From: Streptomyces sp. NBC_00442
GTDB lineage: Bacteria; Actinomycetota; Actinomycetes; Streptomycetales; Streptomycetaceae
Direction of reading: 5' to 3'
Assembly: GCF_036014195.1 (NCBI RefSeq)
Contig: NZ_CP107918.1
Location: 5,890,001 to 5,954,000 of the forward strand
DNA: 64,000 nt
The notes below the pieces were generated by a model that did no database searches, was not told the origin of the DNA, and worked only from the letters and a program-made list of their open reading frames with translations. Numbering within the stretch: the stretch's first letter is position 1; each line of letters starts with the position of its first letter. A program made the position numbers and the translations under genes. Shown in pieces: positions 30,257 through 39,778 of this stretch.

Positions 30257-31045
30257 GTGACGGACAACAAGGCTCAGTACGTGCCGGGCCACGGCCTCCT
30301 CGACGGCCGCACCGCCGTCGTCACCGCGGCGGCCGGCGCCGGGATCGGCGGGGCCACCGCCCGCAGGCTCCTCGAAGAGGGCGCCCGCGTCGTCATCGGC
30401 GACGCCCACGCCCGCCGCCTCGAGGAGACCGAGCAGACGCTCGCCGCCGCCTTCGGCGCGGACCGCGTCGCCTCCCTCCCCTGCGACGTGACCGACGAAG
30501 AACAGGTCGCGGCCCTCTTCGCGCTCGCCGAGCACGAACACGGCGGCCTCGACATCGTCGTCAACAACGCCGGCCTCGGCGGCACGTGCTCCCTCGTCGA
30601 CATGAGCGACGACACGTGGTCCAAGGTCCTCGACGTCACGTTGAACGGCACCTTCCGCTGTACCCGGGCGGCCCTGCGCGTCTTCAAGGAGTCCGGCCGC
30701 GGCGGCGTGATCGTCAACAACGCCTCCGTCGTCGGCTGGCGAGCCCAGGCCGGCCAGGCCCACTACGCCGCGGCCAAGGCGGGCGTCATGGCCCTCACCC
30801 GGTGCGCGGCCATCGAGGCAGCCGCGTACGGGGTGCGCGTCAACGCGGTCGCGCCCAGCCTCGCCATGCACCCGCACCTGGTGAAGGTCACCTCCGCCGA
30901 ACTCCTCGAAGAGCTCACCGCACGCGAGGCGTTCGGCCGCCACGCCGAACCGTGGGAGGTCGCCAACGTCATCGTGTTCCTGGCCAGCGGCTATTCCTCG
31001 TACCTGACCGGCGAGGTCGTCTCCGTCAGCAGCCAGCACGCCTAG
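30257..31045 (+). CDS. ipdF: IpdF-like short-chain dehydrogenase of steroid C/D-ring degradation
   Basis: A 262-residue SDR. TAAAGAGIGGATARRLLEEG binds cofactor, NNAG lies at VVNNAGLGG, Ser at NNASVVG, and Tyr-Lys in HYAAAK. The C-terminus YSSYLTGEVVSVSSQHA matches mycobacterial Rv3559c/IpdF as I recall it. IpdF oxidises the 5-hydroxyl of HIP-derived CoA thioesters. GTG 30257 has no clear ribosome-binding site and lies 12 bases past a -10-like TAGGTT, so it may be leaderless. The regulator follows after 21 bases. Confidence 0.85.
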   Translation: MTDNKAQYVPGHGLLDGRTAVVTAAAGAGIGGATARRLLEEGARVVIGDAHARRLEETEQTLAAAFGADRVASLPCDVTDEEQVAALFALAEHEHGGLDIVVNNAGLGGTCSLVDMSDDTWSKVLDVTLNGTFRCTRAALRVFKESGRGGVIVNNASVVGWRAQAGQAHYAAAKAGVMALTRCAAIEAAAYGVRVNAVAPSLAMHPHLVKVTSAELLEELTAREAFGRHAEPWEVANVIVFLASGYSSYLTGEVVSVSSQHA

Positions 31046-31066
31046 CCGGGGCAGCACAATGGACGT

Positions 31067-31705
31067 GTGCCGACGAACGAGAAGCCGACGAACAAGAAGA
31101 AGACGCAGGTGACCGCCTCGCCCGAGCGGCGGCGCGAACTCCTCGCCACCGCGGCCGAGGTGTTCGCCGCCCAGGGCTACAACGCCACCACCGTGCGCCG
31201 GATCGCCGACGAGGCCGGCCTGCTCGCGGGCAGCCTCTACTACCACTTCGACTCCAAGGAGTCGATGCTCGACGAGATCCTCTCGGCCTTCCTGAACGAG
31301 CTCTGGGAGGGATACGACGCCGTGCTCGCCGCCGGGCTCGGACCGCGCGAGACCATCGAGGCCCTGGTCACCGAGTCCTTCAGGGAGATCGACCGGCACC
31401 GCGCCGCGGTGGCGATCTACCAGAAGGAGTCCCGGCACCTGGCCGCCCAGCCCCGCTTCCACTACCTGGCCGACTCGCAGCAGAAGTTCGAGAAGGCCTG
31501 GCTCGGCACCCTTGAGCGCGGCGTCGCGGCCCACGTCTTCCGCGCCGACCTGGACATCCGCCTCACCTACCGCTTCGTGCGCGACACCGTGTGGGTCGCC
31601 GCGTCCTGGTACCGGCCCGGCGGCCTGCACAGCCCGGAGGAGATCGCCCGCCAGTACCTCTCGATGGTCCTGGACGGAATCGCCGTACGCGCACAACACC
31701 CATAA
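31067..31705 (+). CDS. kstR2: TetR-family regulator, KstR2-like
   Basis: A 212-residue TetR repressor. The DNA-binding domain is at residues about 20-66: RRRELLATAAEVFAAQGYNA, TTVRRIADEAGLLAGSLYYH, FDSKESMLDEIL. The ligand domain ends TYRFVRDTVWVAASWYRPGG, matching KstR2 of mycobacteria closely as I remember it. KstR2 senses HIP-CoA and represses C/D-ring genes. It sits between ipdF and fadA6, the same setting as in Mycobacterium, and two matching operators lie at 30224 and 39744. The lysine-rich N-terminal leader is variable, so the exact start is uncertain. Confidence 0.87.
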   Translation: MPTNEKPTNKKKTQVTASPERRRELLATAAEVFAAQGYNATTVRRIADEAGLLAGSLYYHFDSKESMLDEILSAFLNELWEGYDAVLAAGLGPRETIEALVTESFREIDRHRAAVAIYQKESRHLAAQPRFHYLADSQQKFEKAWLGTLERGVAAHVFRADLDIRLTYRFVRDTVWVAASWYRPGGLHSPEEIARQYLSMVLDGIAVRAQHP

Positions 31706-31731
31706 ATCGCAGCCGTACAGGGGGAGTTGAC

Positions 31732-32889
<1,158 letters not shown>

Positions 32890-33005
32890 GCCACGGCGCC
32901 GGACGCCACGGGGGGCGACCGGTGTAACACGGCCCACAGGGACACCCCACACACGGGCGTGCTATCGTGGTGGCTGTTGCAGTTTTGGTACCCATATACT
33001 TTATG

Positions 33006-33035
33006 TGCGCCTGACGGGAATGATCCTCAGGCGCA
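33006..33035 (+). promoter_or_regulatory. 5' leader hairpin of the cold-shock gene
   Basis: A 9-bp stem TGCGCCTGA/TCAGGCGCA with a 12-base loop, followed by a TTATTTGTTTCC tract, lies in a leader of at least 130 bases that is AT-rich for this genome. TATACT at 32995-33000 is a candidate -10. An attenuator or temperature-sensitive element is plausible. Confidence 0.5.
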
Positions 33036-33135
33036 TTATTTGTTTCCGGGGTTTCTCCGGATGGGCTCAATGCGGCGACGAGGAATCCGTAAATCCGCGG
33101 ATTTCCGGAACTGCCCCTGTCTTAGGAGAAATGAC

Positions 33136-33339
33136 ATGGCTACTGGCACCGTGAAGTGGTTCAACTCGGAAAAGGGCTTCGGCTTCATCGAGCAGGACGG
33201 CGGCGGCCCCGACGTCTTCGCCCACTACTCCAACATCGCCTCCAACGGCTTCCGTGAGCTCCTCGAGGGCCAGAAGGTCTCCTTCGAGGTCACCCAGGGC
33301 CAGAAGGGCCTGCAGGCGGAGAACATCGTCCCCGCCTAA
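33136..33339 (+). CDS. Cold-shock protein (CspA family)
   Basis: A 67-residue OB-fold protein. RNP1 is [11 protein letters not shown] and RNP2 is DVFAHYSNI, both intact; the N-terminus [13 protein letters not shown] is typical of Streptomyces Csp. It binds single-stranded RNA/DNA and acts as an RNA chaperone. TAGGAGA lies before ATG 33136. A long structured leader and a following hairpin pair frame it, with a DEAD-box helicase downstream. Csp and helicase are a functional pair in many bacteria, so both probably respond to cold. It interrupts the steroid locus. Confidence 0.96.
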   Translation: MATGTVKWFNSEKGFGFIEQDGGGPDVFAHYSNIASNGFRELLEGQKVSFEVTQGQKGLQAENIVPA

Positions 33340-33361
33340 TCGCCGACGAGGCGTATTTTGC

Positions 33362-33428
33362 AGCCGCGGAATCCGCGGCTCGCGAATTTCGCAGCCGGGG
33401 CCCGCACCCTCAGGTGCGGGTCCCGGCT
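33362..33428 (+). terminator. Two hairpins between csp and the helicase gene
   Basis: The first is AGCCGCGGA/TCCGCGGCT at 33362-33380. The second is a 16-bp stem at 33393-33428 with one G-U wobble and the loop CTCA. They lie 22 bases after csp and before the helicase start at 33460. Part of csp transcription probably ends here, with readthrough into the helicase. Confidence 0.7.
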
Positions 33429-33459
33429 TGTGCTGTCTTGTCCCAGGAGGCAAAACCGT

Positions 33460-35130
33460 ATGACGCGCACGACCAGCAAGCGCTTCGGCGCAGGTTCCGG
33501 TGCCGCCGCCGGCTCACGTTCCGGCTCCGGCGCCCGCCAGGGTTCCGGCCGGCCCGCCGCGAAGACCGCCAAGTCCGCCAAGGGGCGGAGCATGGCGGCG
33601 CCGCAGGGCGAATTCAAGCTGCCGGAGACCCTCACCCCCGCGCTGCCTGCCGTCGAGGCCTTCGCCGACCTGGACATGCCTGCCGCGCTCCTCAAGACGC
33701 TCGACGCGCAGGGCGTGACCGAGCCCTTCCCGATCCAGGGCGCCACCCTCCCGAACTCGCTGGCCGGCCGTGACATCCTCGGCCGCGGCCGCACCGGCTC
33801 CGGCAAGACCCTCGCCTTCGGCCTGGCCCTGCTCGCCCGCACCGCGGGCCGGCGCGCCGAGCCCACGGCGCCCCTCGCGCTCGTGCTGGTCCCCACCCGG
33901 GAACTCGCCCAGCAGGTCACCGACGCGCTCACCCCGTACGCGACCGCGGTCAACCTCCGCCTCACCACCGTCGTCGGCGGGCTCTCCATCACCAAGCAGG
34001 CCAACGCGCTGCGCCGCGGCGCCGAAGTCGTCGTCGCGACGCCCGGCCGGCTCAAGGACCTCATAGAGCGAGGCGACTGCTCGCTGGAGAACGTGGGCAT
34101 CACCGTTCTCGACGAGGCCGACCAGATGGCCGACATGGGCTTCATGCCGCAGGTCGTGGCGCTGCTCAAGCAGGTCGAGGCGGACGGCCAGCGCATGCTG
34201 TTCTCGGCGACCCTCGACGCCAACATCGACCGCCTGGTCCGGATGTTCCTCACCGACCCGGTGGTGCACTCCGTCGACCCGTCGGCCGGCGCGGTCACCA
34301 CGATGGAACACCACGTCCTGTACGTCATGGACGAGACCGACAAGAAGGCCGTCACCACGCGCATCGCCGCGCGCGACGGCCGCGTGATCATGTTCCTCGA
34401 CACCAAGCGCTCCGTGGACCGGCTGGTCAAGCGGCTGCTCGCGAGCGGTGTGCGGGCGGCCGGGCTGCACGGCGGACGCTCCCAGCCGCAGCGCAACCGC
34501 ACGCTCGACCAGTTCAAGAACGGCCAGGTCACCGCGCTGGTCGCCACGAACGTGGCGGCGCGCGGCATCCACGTCGACGACCTTGACCTCGTGGTCAACG
34601 TCGACCCGCCCACCGACCACAAGGACTACCTCCACCGTGGTGGGCGCACCGCTCGCGCGGGCGAGTCGGGCAGCGTCGTCACGCTGGTCCTGCCGGACGA
34701 GAAGCGCGAGATGACCAAGCTCATGTCGTTCGCGGGCATCCGGCCCCGCACGGCCGAGATCAAGTCGAGCTCCGAGGAGCTCGTGCGGGTCACGGGTGCG
34801 CGCGAGCCGTCCGGCGTCCCGGTGGTCATCGAGATCCCGGCCCAGCCGGAACCGAAGCGGGCTCCTTCCGGCGGGCGCGGCCGGGGCCGCCGCGGCGGCC
34901 AGGGCTCCCGGGGCACCGGCCAGGGCACCCCCCAGTCGCCCACCTCCCGCACCCAGAGCACCCGCACCCAGTCCGGTGCGGCCCGTACGCAGGGAGGTGC
35001 GGCCCGTACGCAGTCCGGTGCGGCCCGTACGCAGTCCGGTGCGGCCCGTACGCAGTCCGGTGCGGCCCGTTCCCAGGGTGGCCGTGGTCGTGGCCAGGGC
35101 GGTGCGAGCCGGGGCCGCTCCGGGGCCTGA
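33460..35130 (+). CDS. DEAD-box ATP-dependent RNA helicase
   Basis: A 556-residue helicase. Motifs in order: Q motif (GVTEPFPIQGATLP), I GRTGSGKT, Ia PTRELAQQ, Ib TPGRL, II VLDEADQ (DEAD), III FSATL, V TNVAARGIHV, VI HRGGRTARAG. Motif VI has Gly in place of the usual Ile/Val and Ala in place of Gly. The N-terminal extension is Ser/Gly/Lys-rich. The C-terminal tail has a GGRGRGRRGGQG RNA-binding patch followed by a 7-residue tandem repeat. AGGAGG lies nine bases before ATG 33460. It probably unwinds cold-stabilised RNA together with the Csp upstream. Confidence 0.94.
   Translation: MTRTTSKRFGAGSGAAAGSRSGSGARQGSGRPAAKTAKSAKGRSMAAPQGEFKLPETLTPALPAVEAFADLDMPAALLKTLDAQGVTEPFPIQGATLPNSLAGRDILGRGRTGSGKTLAFGLALLARTAGRRAEPTAPLALVLVPTRELAQQVTDALTPYATAVNLRLTTVVGGLSITKQANALRRGAEVVVATPGRLKDLIERGDCSLENVGITVLDEADQMADMGFMPQVVALLKQVEADGQRMLFSATLDANIDRLVRMFLTDPVVHSVDPSAGAVTTMEHHVLYVMDETDKKAVTTRIAARDGRVIMFLDTKRSVDRLVKRLLASGVRAAGLHGGRSQPQRNRTLDQFKNGQVTALVATNVAARGIHVDDLDLVVNVDPPTDHKDYLHRGGRTARAGESGSVVTLVLPDEKREMTKLMSFAGIRPRTAEIKSSSEELVRVTGAREPSGVPVVIEIPAQPEPKRAPSGGRGRGRRGGQGSRGTGQGTPQSPTSRTQSTRTQSGAARTQGGAARTQSGAARTQSGAARTQSGAARSQGGRGRGQGGASRGRSGA
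34960..35085 (+). repeat. In-frame 21-bp tandem repeat in the helicase C-terminus
   Basis: Six units of 21 bases (34960, 34981, 35002, 35023, 35044, 35065) encode (A)RTQSGA-type heptads. Three central units are identical at the DNA level. Basic, disordered repeats of this kind can bind RNA, and copy number should vary between strains without breaking the frame. Confidence 0.92.
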
Positions 35131-35150
35131 CCCAGGTCGAGCCCCATCTC

Positions 35151-35219
35151 CCTGGGGCTCCGCCCCGGACCCCGTTCGCGCCTCAAGGGCGCTCGTCCTC
35201 GAACGCCGGACGGGCTGGG
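35151..35219. repeat. Dispersed intergenic repeat, family B, copy 1
   Basis: About 69 bases running from CCTGGGGCTCCGCCCCGGAC to ACGCCGGACGGGCTGGGT. Close copies occur at 47833-47901 and 55491-55560. It lies in the 145-base gap between the convergent helicase and phosphatase genes. No transposase or target duplication is seen. Confidence 0.85.
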
Positions 35220-35275
35220 TATGCCTCTGCCGAGCCCCGTAGGGGGTGCGGGGCACGCGCGAGGCGGTGTCGGGG

Positions 35276-36241
35276 TTACGGCACCAGCCGTGACCTCAGC
35301 CCCGCCAGGTCCCGCACGCTCAGACCCAGCCCCCGCGTCAGGTACCCGTACAAGTCGCCGTACTGCGTACCCAGTTGCGACAGTGCCGCGTTCAGGTAGT
35401 CGGACCGGACCTCCTGGAGCGGGATCAGCAGATCCGGGTTCTGCATCACGCCCGACTGCTTCAGGCCCGCCCGCAGCGCCGCGTCCGCCGCCGCGCGGAA
35501 CCCGTTGGACGCCAGGTAGTCCTGCTCGGCCGTGGCCGCCGGGACGCCCACCGCGCGCAGCAGGACGTAACTCTCCCACCCCGTACGGTCCTTGCCCGAG
35601 GTGCAGTGGAAGAGCACGGGGCCGCGCCCCGACGCCAGGTCCTTCAGGGTCGCCCCGAACCGGGTGCGCGCGGCCGGGTCGGAGACGAAGGCCTGGTACT
35701 CGGTGCGCATGAGCGCCTCCGCCTTGCCGTGGCCGAGCATCGCGTCCTGCACGGCCGGGTCCTTGGACCCGATCGCGGACAGCATCGCCGCGTACAGGCC
35801 GCTGTCGGTGACGGGGCGCGACGTCGGGGCGACCCCGGCCGGCAGCCGGTCGGGGCCGTCGTACTGGAGCTCCAGGGGCACCCGGAAGTCGACCACCTCG
35901 CGCAGGCCGAGCCGGGCCAGCGTCGTGACGTCCGTGTCCGTCGCCTTGTTCAGCGCGTCGGCGCGGTAGGCGACGCCGTACCGGACCTGTTCGCCGTCGT
36001 AGGTCCGGTACCCGCCCACGTCACGTACGTTCACGGCGCCCTGCAGCGCTATCTGGTGGATCGGTGGGGCGTAGGGGCGGTGCGCGGCCGCCGACGCTGA
36101 CGTCGCCGACGGCAGCAGGCCCACGGTCAGGGCGGCGGCCGCCATCGCCGTGATCGCCACGGATGTGGCACGTGTCAGCGGCCGGGTGTGGCGGTGGGGA
36201 GGGGAGTGGGGGCGGACTCGGGTGTTCACGCGGGTGTTCAC
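35276..36241 (-). CDS. Secreted tyrosine/serine phosphatase (MptpB/LipA-like)
   Basis: A 321-residue exported phosphatase. Residues about 20-52 form a signal peptide (ATSVAITAMAAAALTVG...ASA). QGAVNVRDVGGYRTYDG is the family N-terminal motif and HCTSGKDRTGW is the catalytic P-loop with nucleophilic Cys and Arg. Substrates of this group may be phosphoproteins or phosphoinositides. The start codon GTG 36241 overlaps the stop of ipdC by four bases, so it appears translationally coupled to the steroid operon; a second GTG 12 bases downstream is an alternative that would remove the overlap. Confidence 0.9.
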   Translation of the reverse strand: MNTRVNTRVRPHSPPHRHTRPLTRATSVAITAMAAAALTVGLLPSATSASAAAHRPYAPPIHQIALQGAVNVRDVGGYRTYDGEQVRYGVAYRADALNKATDTDVTTLARLGLREVVDFRVPLELQYDGPDRLPAGVAPTSRPVTDSGLYAAMLSAIGSKDPAVQDAMLGHGKAEALMRTEYQAFVSDPAARTRFGATLKDLASGRGPVLFHCTSGKDRTGWESYVLLRAVGVPAATAEQDYLASNGFRAAADAALRAGLKQSGVMQNPDLLIPLQEVRSDYLNAALSQLGTQYGDLYGYLTRGLGLSVRDLAGLRSRLVP

Positions 36242-37350
36242 GGGTCATCAACTCCACTGCTGGGGAAGGGGATTCGCTGCGCCGACGGCAGCGCGGCAAG
36301 GACCCGCGCCGCCTCGTCCATCACCCGGGTGACGAGTTCCTCGCAGCTCGGGAGGTCCTCGATCACCCCGGCGACCTGGCCCGAGGCCATCACCGCGAGA
36401 TCGGTGCGGCCCTCGACCATGGACGCCCTCAGCAGCATCGGGGTGTTCGCCGCGAGGAGGGTCTGGCTCCAGGTCAGGTTCTTGCCGTGCTTCGTCGCCA
36501 GGCCGTCCCTGACGAGCTGGGCCCAGGTCAGGCCGGAGATCTTCCGGAAGGCCGAGGCCCGGCGTATCGCGTGGGTCAGCGCCCGGACGCGGCCCGCCGA
36601 CTCCAGGGCGGTGACCAGGTCCGTACGGAGCATGCGGTGCGGCAGTCCGTCCACGGCCGTGGTCACCGTGACGTCCTTCACCGTGGCCTCCAGATACTTC
36701 GCCTTCACCGGGTCGGGGACCGTCGAGTCGGAGGTCAGCAGGAACCGGGTGCCCATGGCCACGCCCGCCGCGCCGTAGGCGAGCGCCGCCACCAGGCCCC
36801 GCCCGTCGTGGAAGCCGCCCGCCGCGATCACCGGGATGTCCACGGCGTCCACAACCTGCGGCAGCAGCACGGTGGTTGCCACGTCGCCGGTGTGGCCGCC
36901 GCCCTCGCCGCCCTGCACGATCACCGCGTCCGCGCCCCACGCGGCGACCTTCTCGGCATGCCGTCTGGCGCCGATGGAGGGGATCACGACGACGCCGGCG
37001 TCCTTGAGTTCGGCGATGAGCTCGCGGGAGGGGGCCAGAGCGAAGGACGCCACGCGCACGCCCTCGTCCACGATGATCCGCACCCGCTCGCGGGCATCGG
37101 CCGCGTCGGCCCGCAGGTTGACGCCGAACGGCGCGCCGGTACGGGACTTGACCTCGCGGACCGCGCGCCTCAGCTCGGTGGCCGTCATCGTCGCGGACGC
37201 CAGGATGCCGAGGGCGCCCGCGTTGGCGGTGGCCGAGACCAGGCGGGGGCCCGCCACCCAGCCCATGCCGGTCTGCACGACCGGATGCCGGACGCCGACC
37301 AGTTTCGTCAGCGCCGTCTCGATGCGGGGCTCCGTGGACGCGGCGGTCAT
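36238..37350 (-). CDS. ipdC: IpdC, nitronate-monooxygenase-family flavoenzyme
   Basis: A 370-residue FMN TIM barrel of the 2-nitropropane dioxygenase class. HPVVQTGMGWVAGPRLVSAT, then QGGEGGGHTGDV and AAGGFHDGRGLVAALAYGA, bind flavin. The sequence follows mycobacterial Rv3553/IpdC, which is required for HIP breakdown and acts on the C/D-ring CoA thioester. It is fourth in the echA20-ipdA-ipdB-ipdC chain and starts with a four-base overlap on ipdB. The C-terminal 15 residues are a variable tail. True nitronate oxidation is unlikely given the context. Confidence 0.9.
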   Translation of the reverse strand: MTAASTEPRIETALTKLVGVRHPVVQTGMGWVAGPRLVSATANAGALGILASATMTATELRRAVREVKSRTGAPFGVNLRADAADARERVRIIVDEGVRVASFALAPSRELIAELKDAGVVVIPSIGARRHAEKVAAWGADAVIVQGGEGGGHTGDVATTVLLPQVVDAVDIPVIAAGGFHDGRGLVAALAYGAAGVAMGTRFLLTSDSTVPDPVKAKYLEATVKDVTVTTAVDGLPHRMLRTDLVTALESAGRVRALTHAIRRASAFRKISGLTWAQLVRDGLATKHGKNLTWSQTLLAANTPMLLRASMVEGRTDLAVMASGQVAGVIEDLPSCEELVTRVMDEAARVLAALPSAQRIPFPSSGVDDP

Positions 37351-38093
37351 GGCCCGACCTCGCGGTCGCGCAACCCGTCCGGGTCGATGACCTCGCGGAT
37401 CAGGCGCAGCTCGGCGGTGGTGGGCTCGCGGGTGGACGCGGGCCCGTCGAGGCCGGACAGCTCGAACGCCGTCGCCTCGCGCACCTCCTCGACCGTGACC
37501 CCCGGATGCAGCGACACCAGCCGCATCGTGTGGTCCGGCGTCGCGAAGTCGAAGACGCCGAGATCGCTCACCACGCGCGGGATGCGGTGGAAGCGGGTCG
37601 CGGAGGGGCCGGCGGCGGCCGCGCTGTCGTAGCCGACGCCGCAGATCATGTCGACCTTCGGCACGAAGACCCGCGTCGAATGCTTCGGCACCCAGTAACT
37701 CACGGGATTGTTGAGGGTGTTGACGGGGGCGCCACGCACCCCGAGGAGCTGGCGGGCGGGCCGGGACCAGTCGCCGATGCAGGAGATGTTCTGGTTGCCG
37801 AACCGGTCGATCTGGCTGGCGCCCATCATCACGTGCCGCCGGCCGCCGGTGACCATGGTCAGATGCCTGCGGTAGGGGAGCCAGCCCTCGGGTTCGCCGT
37901 CGAGCCCGACGAGCATCGCCTCGCCGTCGGTGAGGAGCAGGTCGGGCGCGAAGGTGCGCCGGGCGAGGCGGGCGCCGATCGACGGGATCGGGCCCATCGG
38001 GCTCGCGAGCACCTCCCCGTTGTCGCGCCAGGCCTCGGCGCAGGCGATCACGCAGTACTCGGCGCGCGTCACGCGCACGGCGTTCGTCGTCAC
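37347..38093 (-). CDS. ipdB: IpdB, beta subunit of the steroid ring C hydrolase
   Basis: A 248-residue CoA-transferase-like beta subunit. MGPIPSIGARLARRTFAPDL, then TGGRRHVMMGASQIDRFGNQN and the SLHPGVTVEEVREATAF tail, are typical of this family. IpdA and IpdB form a heteromer that hydrolytically opens the last carbocycle of COCHEA-CoA rather than transferring CoA. The start is GTG 38093, overlapping the ipdA stop by four bases; the stop overlaps ipdC. The tight chain supports one polycistronic unit. Confidence 0.92.
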   Translation of the reverse strand: MTTNAVRVTRAEYCVIACAEAWRDNGEVLASPMGPIPSIGARLARRTFAPDLLLTDGEAMLVGLDGEPEGWLPYRRHLTMVTGGRRHVMMGASQIDRFGNQNISCIGDWSRPARQLLGVRGAPVNTLNNPVSYWVPKHSTRVFVPKVDMICGVGYDSAAAAGPSATRFHRIPRVVSDLGVFDFATPDHTMRLVSLHPGVTVEEVREATAFELSGLDGPASTREPTTAELRLIREVIDPDGLRDREVGP

Positions 38094-38935
38094 GTCCGCT
38101 CCTTGTCGTGCCAGCTCCGCACCGCCGACTGGTAGGACTTCTCGTCGGGGCCGGCGAGGAAGCGTGCGGCGAACTCGGGCCAGGGCGTGGACGCGTACAG
38201 CCTCTGGAACGGCTCGTCGCGGCCGTAGTCGGGGGCGCAGGAGGTGAAGTGGGCGCCGCCGGGGCACTCGACGACGCCGGTGACGGCGTGCCGGGCGACC
38301 AGCAGGGACTGCGGCACCGCGTCCTTGAAGCCGTCCACGATCCGCTCGCACGAGACGTACGCGCTGTCGGCCGCCTCGCAGAACAGGTCGTCGAAGTACG
38401 GGTCGGGGCCGAGGTACTGGCCGTTGCCGAGCCGGTCGGCGCGGTTGAGGTGGACGAGCGCCGCGTCCATGCGCAGGGCGGGCATCGCCACGAACGTCTC
38501 GCCGTCCGCGTACGGCGAAGTGACGGTATGCAGACCCGGGTTGACCCGCATCACGTCGGAGCCGATGCCGGCGCGGACCGGCAGGAACGGCAGCCGGTTG
38601 GCGCCGGCGTGCAGGCCCCACATGAACATCGCCTCGTCGACCTCCGTCAGCTCGAAGGCCGCGGCCTGGCGGGCCGCGCGGAAGTGCGGCTCCAGGGGGA
38701 CCGAGTCGAGCGTCACGAAGGGCGCGACCAGCTTGCGGATCCGTCCCGCGGCGGCGAGCAGGCCGACGTCGGGGCCGCCGTAGCAGATCACCGTGAGATC
38801 GGTGACGGGGGAGCGCAGCAGGGCGCGCACCAGGGCCATCGGTTTGCGACGCGAGCCCCAGCCGCCGATGCCGAGGGTCATGCCGCTGCTCAGGCGCGCG
38901 ACGACGTCCTCGGGCGTCATGGTCTTGTCGGTCAC
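38090..38935 (-). CDS. ipdA: IpdA, alpha subunit of the steroid ring C hydrolase
   Basis: A 281-residue CoA-transferase-like alpha subunit. LGIGGWGSRRKPMALVRALL is the N-terminal nucleotide-fold motif. Glu82 in SVPLEPHFRAARQ corresponds in position to the catalytic Glu reported for rhodococcal IpdA, as far as I can align it by eye. MFMWGLHAGANRLPFLPVRA and NGQYLGPDPYFDDLF follow. With IpdB it hydrolyses COCHEA-CoA. GTG 38935 overlaps the echA20 stop. Confidence 0.92.
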   Translation of the reverse strand: MTDKTMTPEDVVARLSSGMTLGIGGWGSRRKPMALVRALLRSPVTDLTVICYGGPDVGLLAAAGRIRKLVAPFVTLDSVPLEPHFRAARQAAAFELTEVDEAMFMWGLHAGANRLPFLPVRAGIGSDVMRVNPGLHTVTSPYADGETFVAMPALRMDAALVHLNRADRLGNGQYLGPDPYFDDLFCEAADSAYVSCERIVDGFKDAVPQSLLVARHAVTGVVECPGGAHFTSCAPDYGRDEPFQRLYASTPWPEFAARFLAGPDEKSYQSAVRSWHDKERT

Positions 38936-39723
38936 CGCTGTCCCTCCTCGGTGGGGGCCCCACCGGATGTCGTCGCGCCGGCTCCCGCCGTCCCGAACGT
39001 GTCGCGCACGCGGTCCGCGACGCCGCTGAGGCCCGCCTCGAAGGTGAAGCCCTGCTCGAAGCGGTAGCTGCGGCGTACGTCGACGGGGTCGATGCCGTTG
39101 ATGGCGGCCTTGGCGAGCCGGATGAGCGTGCCGTCCTTGCGGGCGATCTCGCGCGCCAACTCCATCGCCGCACCCAGGAGTTCATCGCGCGGGACGACCT
39201 TCCACACCGAGCCGTGGGTGTGCAGCTCGGCCGCCGTCACGGTGCGCGAGGTGTAGTACAGGGCGCGCATGAGGTGCTGGGGCACGAGACGGGCGAGATG
39301 GGTGGCGGCGCCCAGCGCGCCGCGGTCGAGCTCGGGCAGACCGAAGACGGCGTCCTCGCCCGCCACGATCGCGTCCGCGTTGCCGGCCAGGCCGATGCCG
39401 CCGCCCAGGCAGAACCCGCCGATCGCCGCGACGACCGGCACCTCGCACTCGTACACCGCGGCGAACGCCTCGAAGCAGCCCCGGTTCGCGCCGATGAGGG
39501 CCGTGTGACCGGGGTCGCGCTGCATCTCCTTGATGTCGACGCCCGCGTTGAAGCCGCGGCCCTCGGCGGCGAGCACCACGCAGCGGTTCTCGGGGTCGCG
39601 CCCGGCTGCGCGGACCGCGTCGGCGAGCTCGTACCAGCCCCGCACGGGAAGGGCGTTGACGGGCGGGAAGTCGACCGTGACGAGGCGGATGCCCTTGTCG
39701 GGGCTTGAGGTGGAGACACCCAT
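38932..39723 (-). CDS. echA20: EchA20-like enoyl-CoA hydratase-fold ring D hydrolase
   Basis: A 263-residue crotonase-fold protein. AEGRGFNAGVDIKEMQ is the CoA-binding loop and GGFCLGGGIGLAGNADAIVA the oxyanion hole. The sequence resembles mycobacterial EchA20, which hydrolyses ring D of the HIEC-CoA intermediate. ATG 39723 (MGVSTSSP) is chosen because the upstream in-frame ATG at 39753 falls inside the operator. It is the first gene of the minus-strand operon running through ipdC. Confidence 0.9.
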   Translation of the reverse strand: MGVSTSSPDKGIRLVTVDFPPVNALPVRGWYELADAVRAAGRDPENRCVVLAAEGRGFNAGVDIKEMQRDPGHTALIGANRGCFEAFAAVYECEVPVVAAIGGFCLGGGIGLAGNADAIVAGEDAVFGLPELDRGALGAATHLARLVPQHLMRALYYTSRTVTAAELHTHGSVWKVVPRDELLGAAMELAREIARKDGTLIRLAKAAINGIDPVDVRRSYRFEQGFTFEAGLSGVADRVRDTFGTAGAGATTSGGAPTEEGQR

Positions 39724-39743
39724 GGGCGGATCAGCTACCTTTC

Positions 39744-39763
39744 CACCAAACATTTGTTAGGTG
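39744..39763. promoter_or_regulatory. KstR2-type operator, block 2
   Basis: CACCAAACATTTGTTAGGTG pairs with its own complement at 16 of 20 positions. Its core ACCAAACATTTGTTAGG differs from the block 1 site by one base. It lies in the 55-base gap between divergent echA20 and the SDR gene and would control both. The two sites, 9.5 kb apart, support one regulon. Confidence 0.77.
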
Positions 39764-39778
39764 AGGAAGGTAGCGCGG

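Noticed and set aside
36238..37350. True nitronate monooxygenase
   Set aside because: Family membership is clear, but sequence and operon match the IpdC subgroup.
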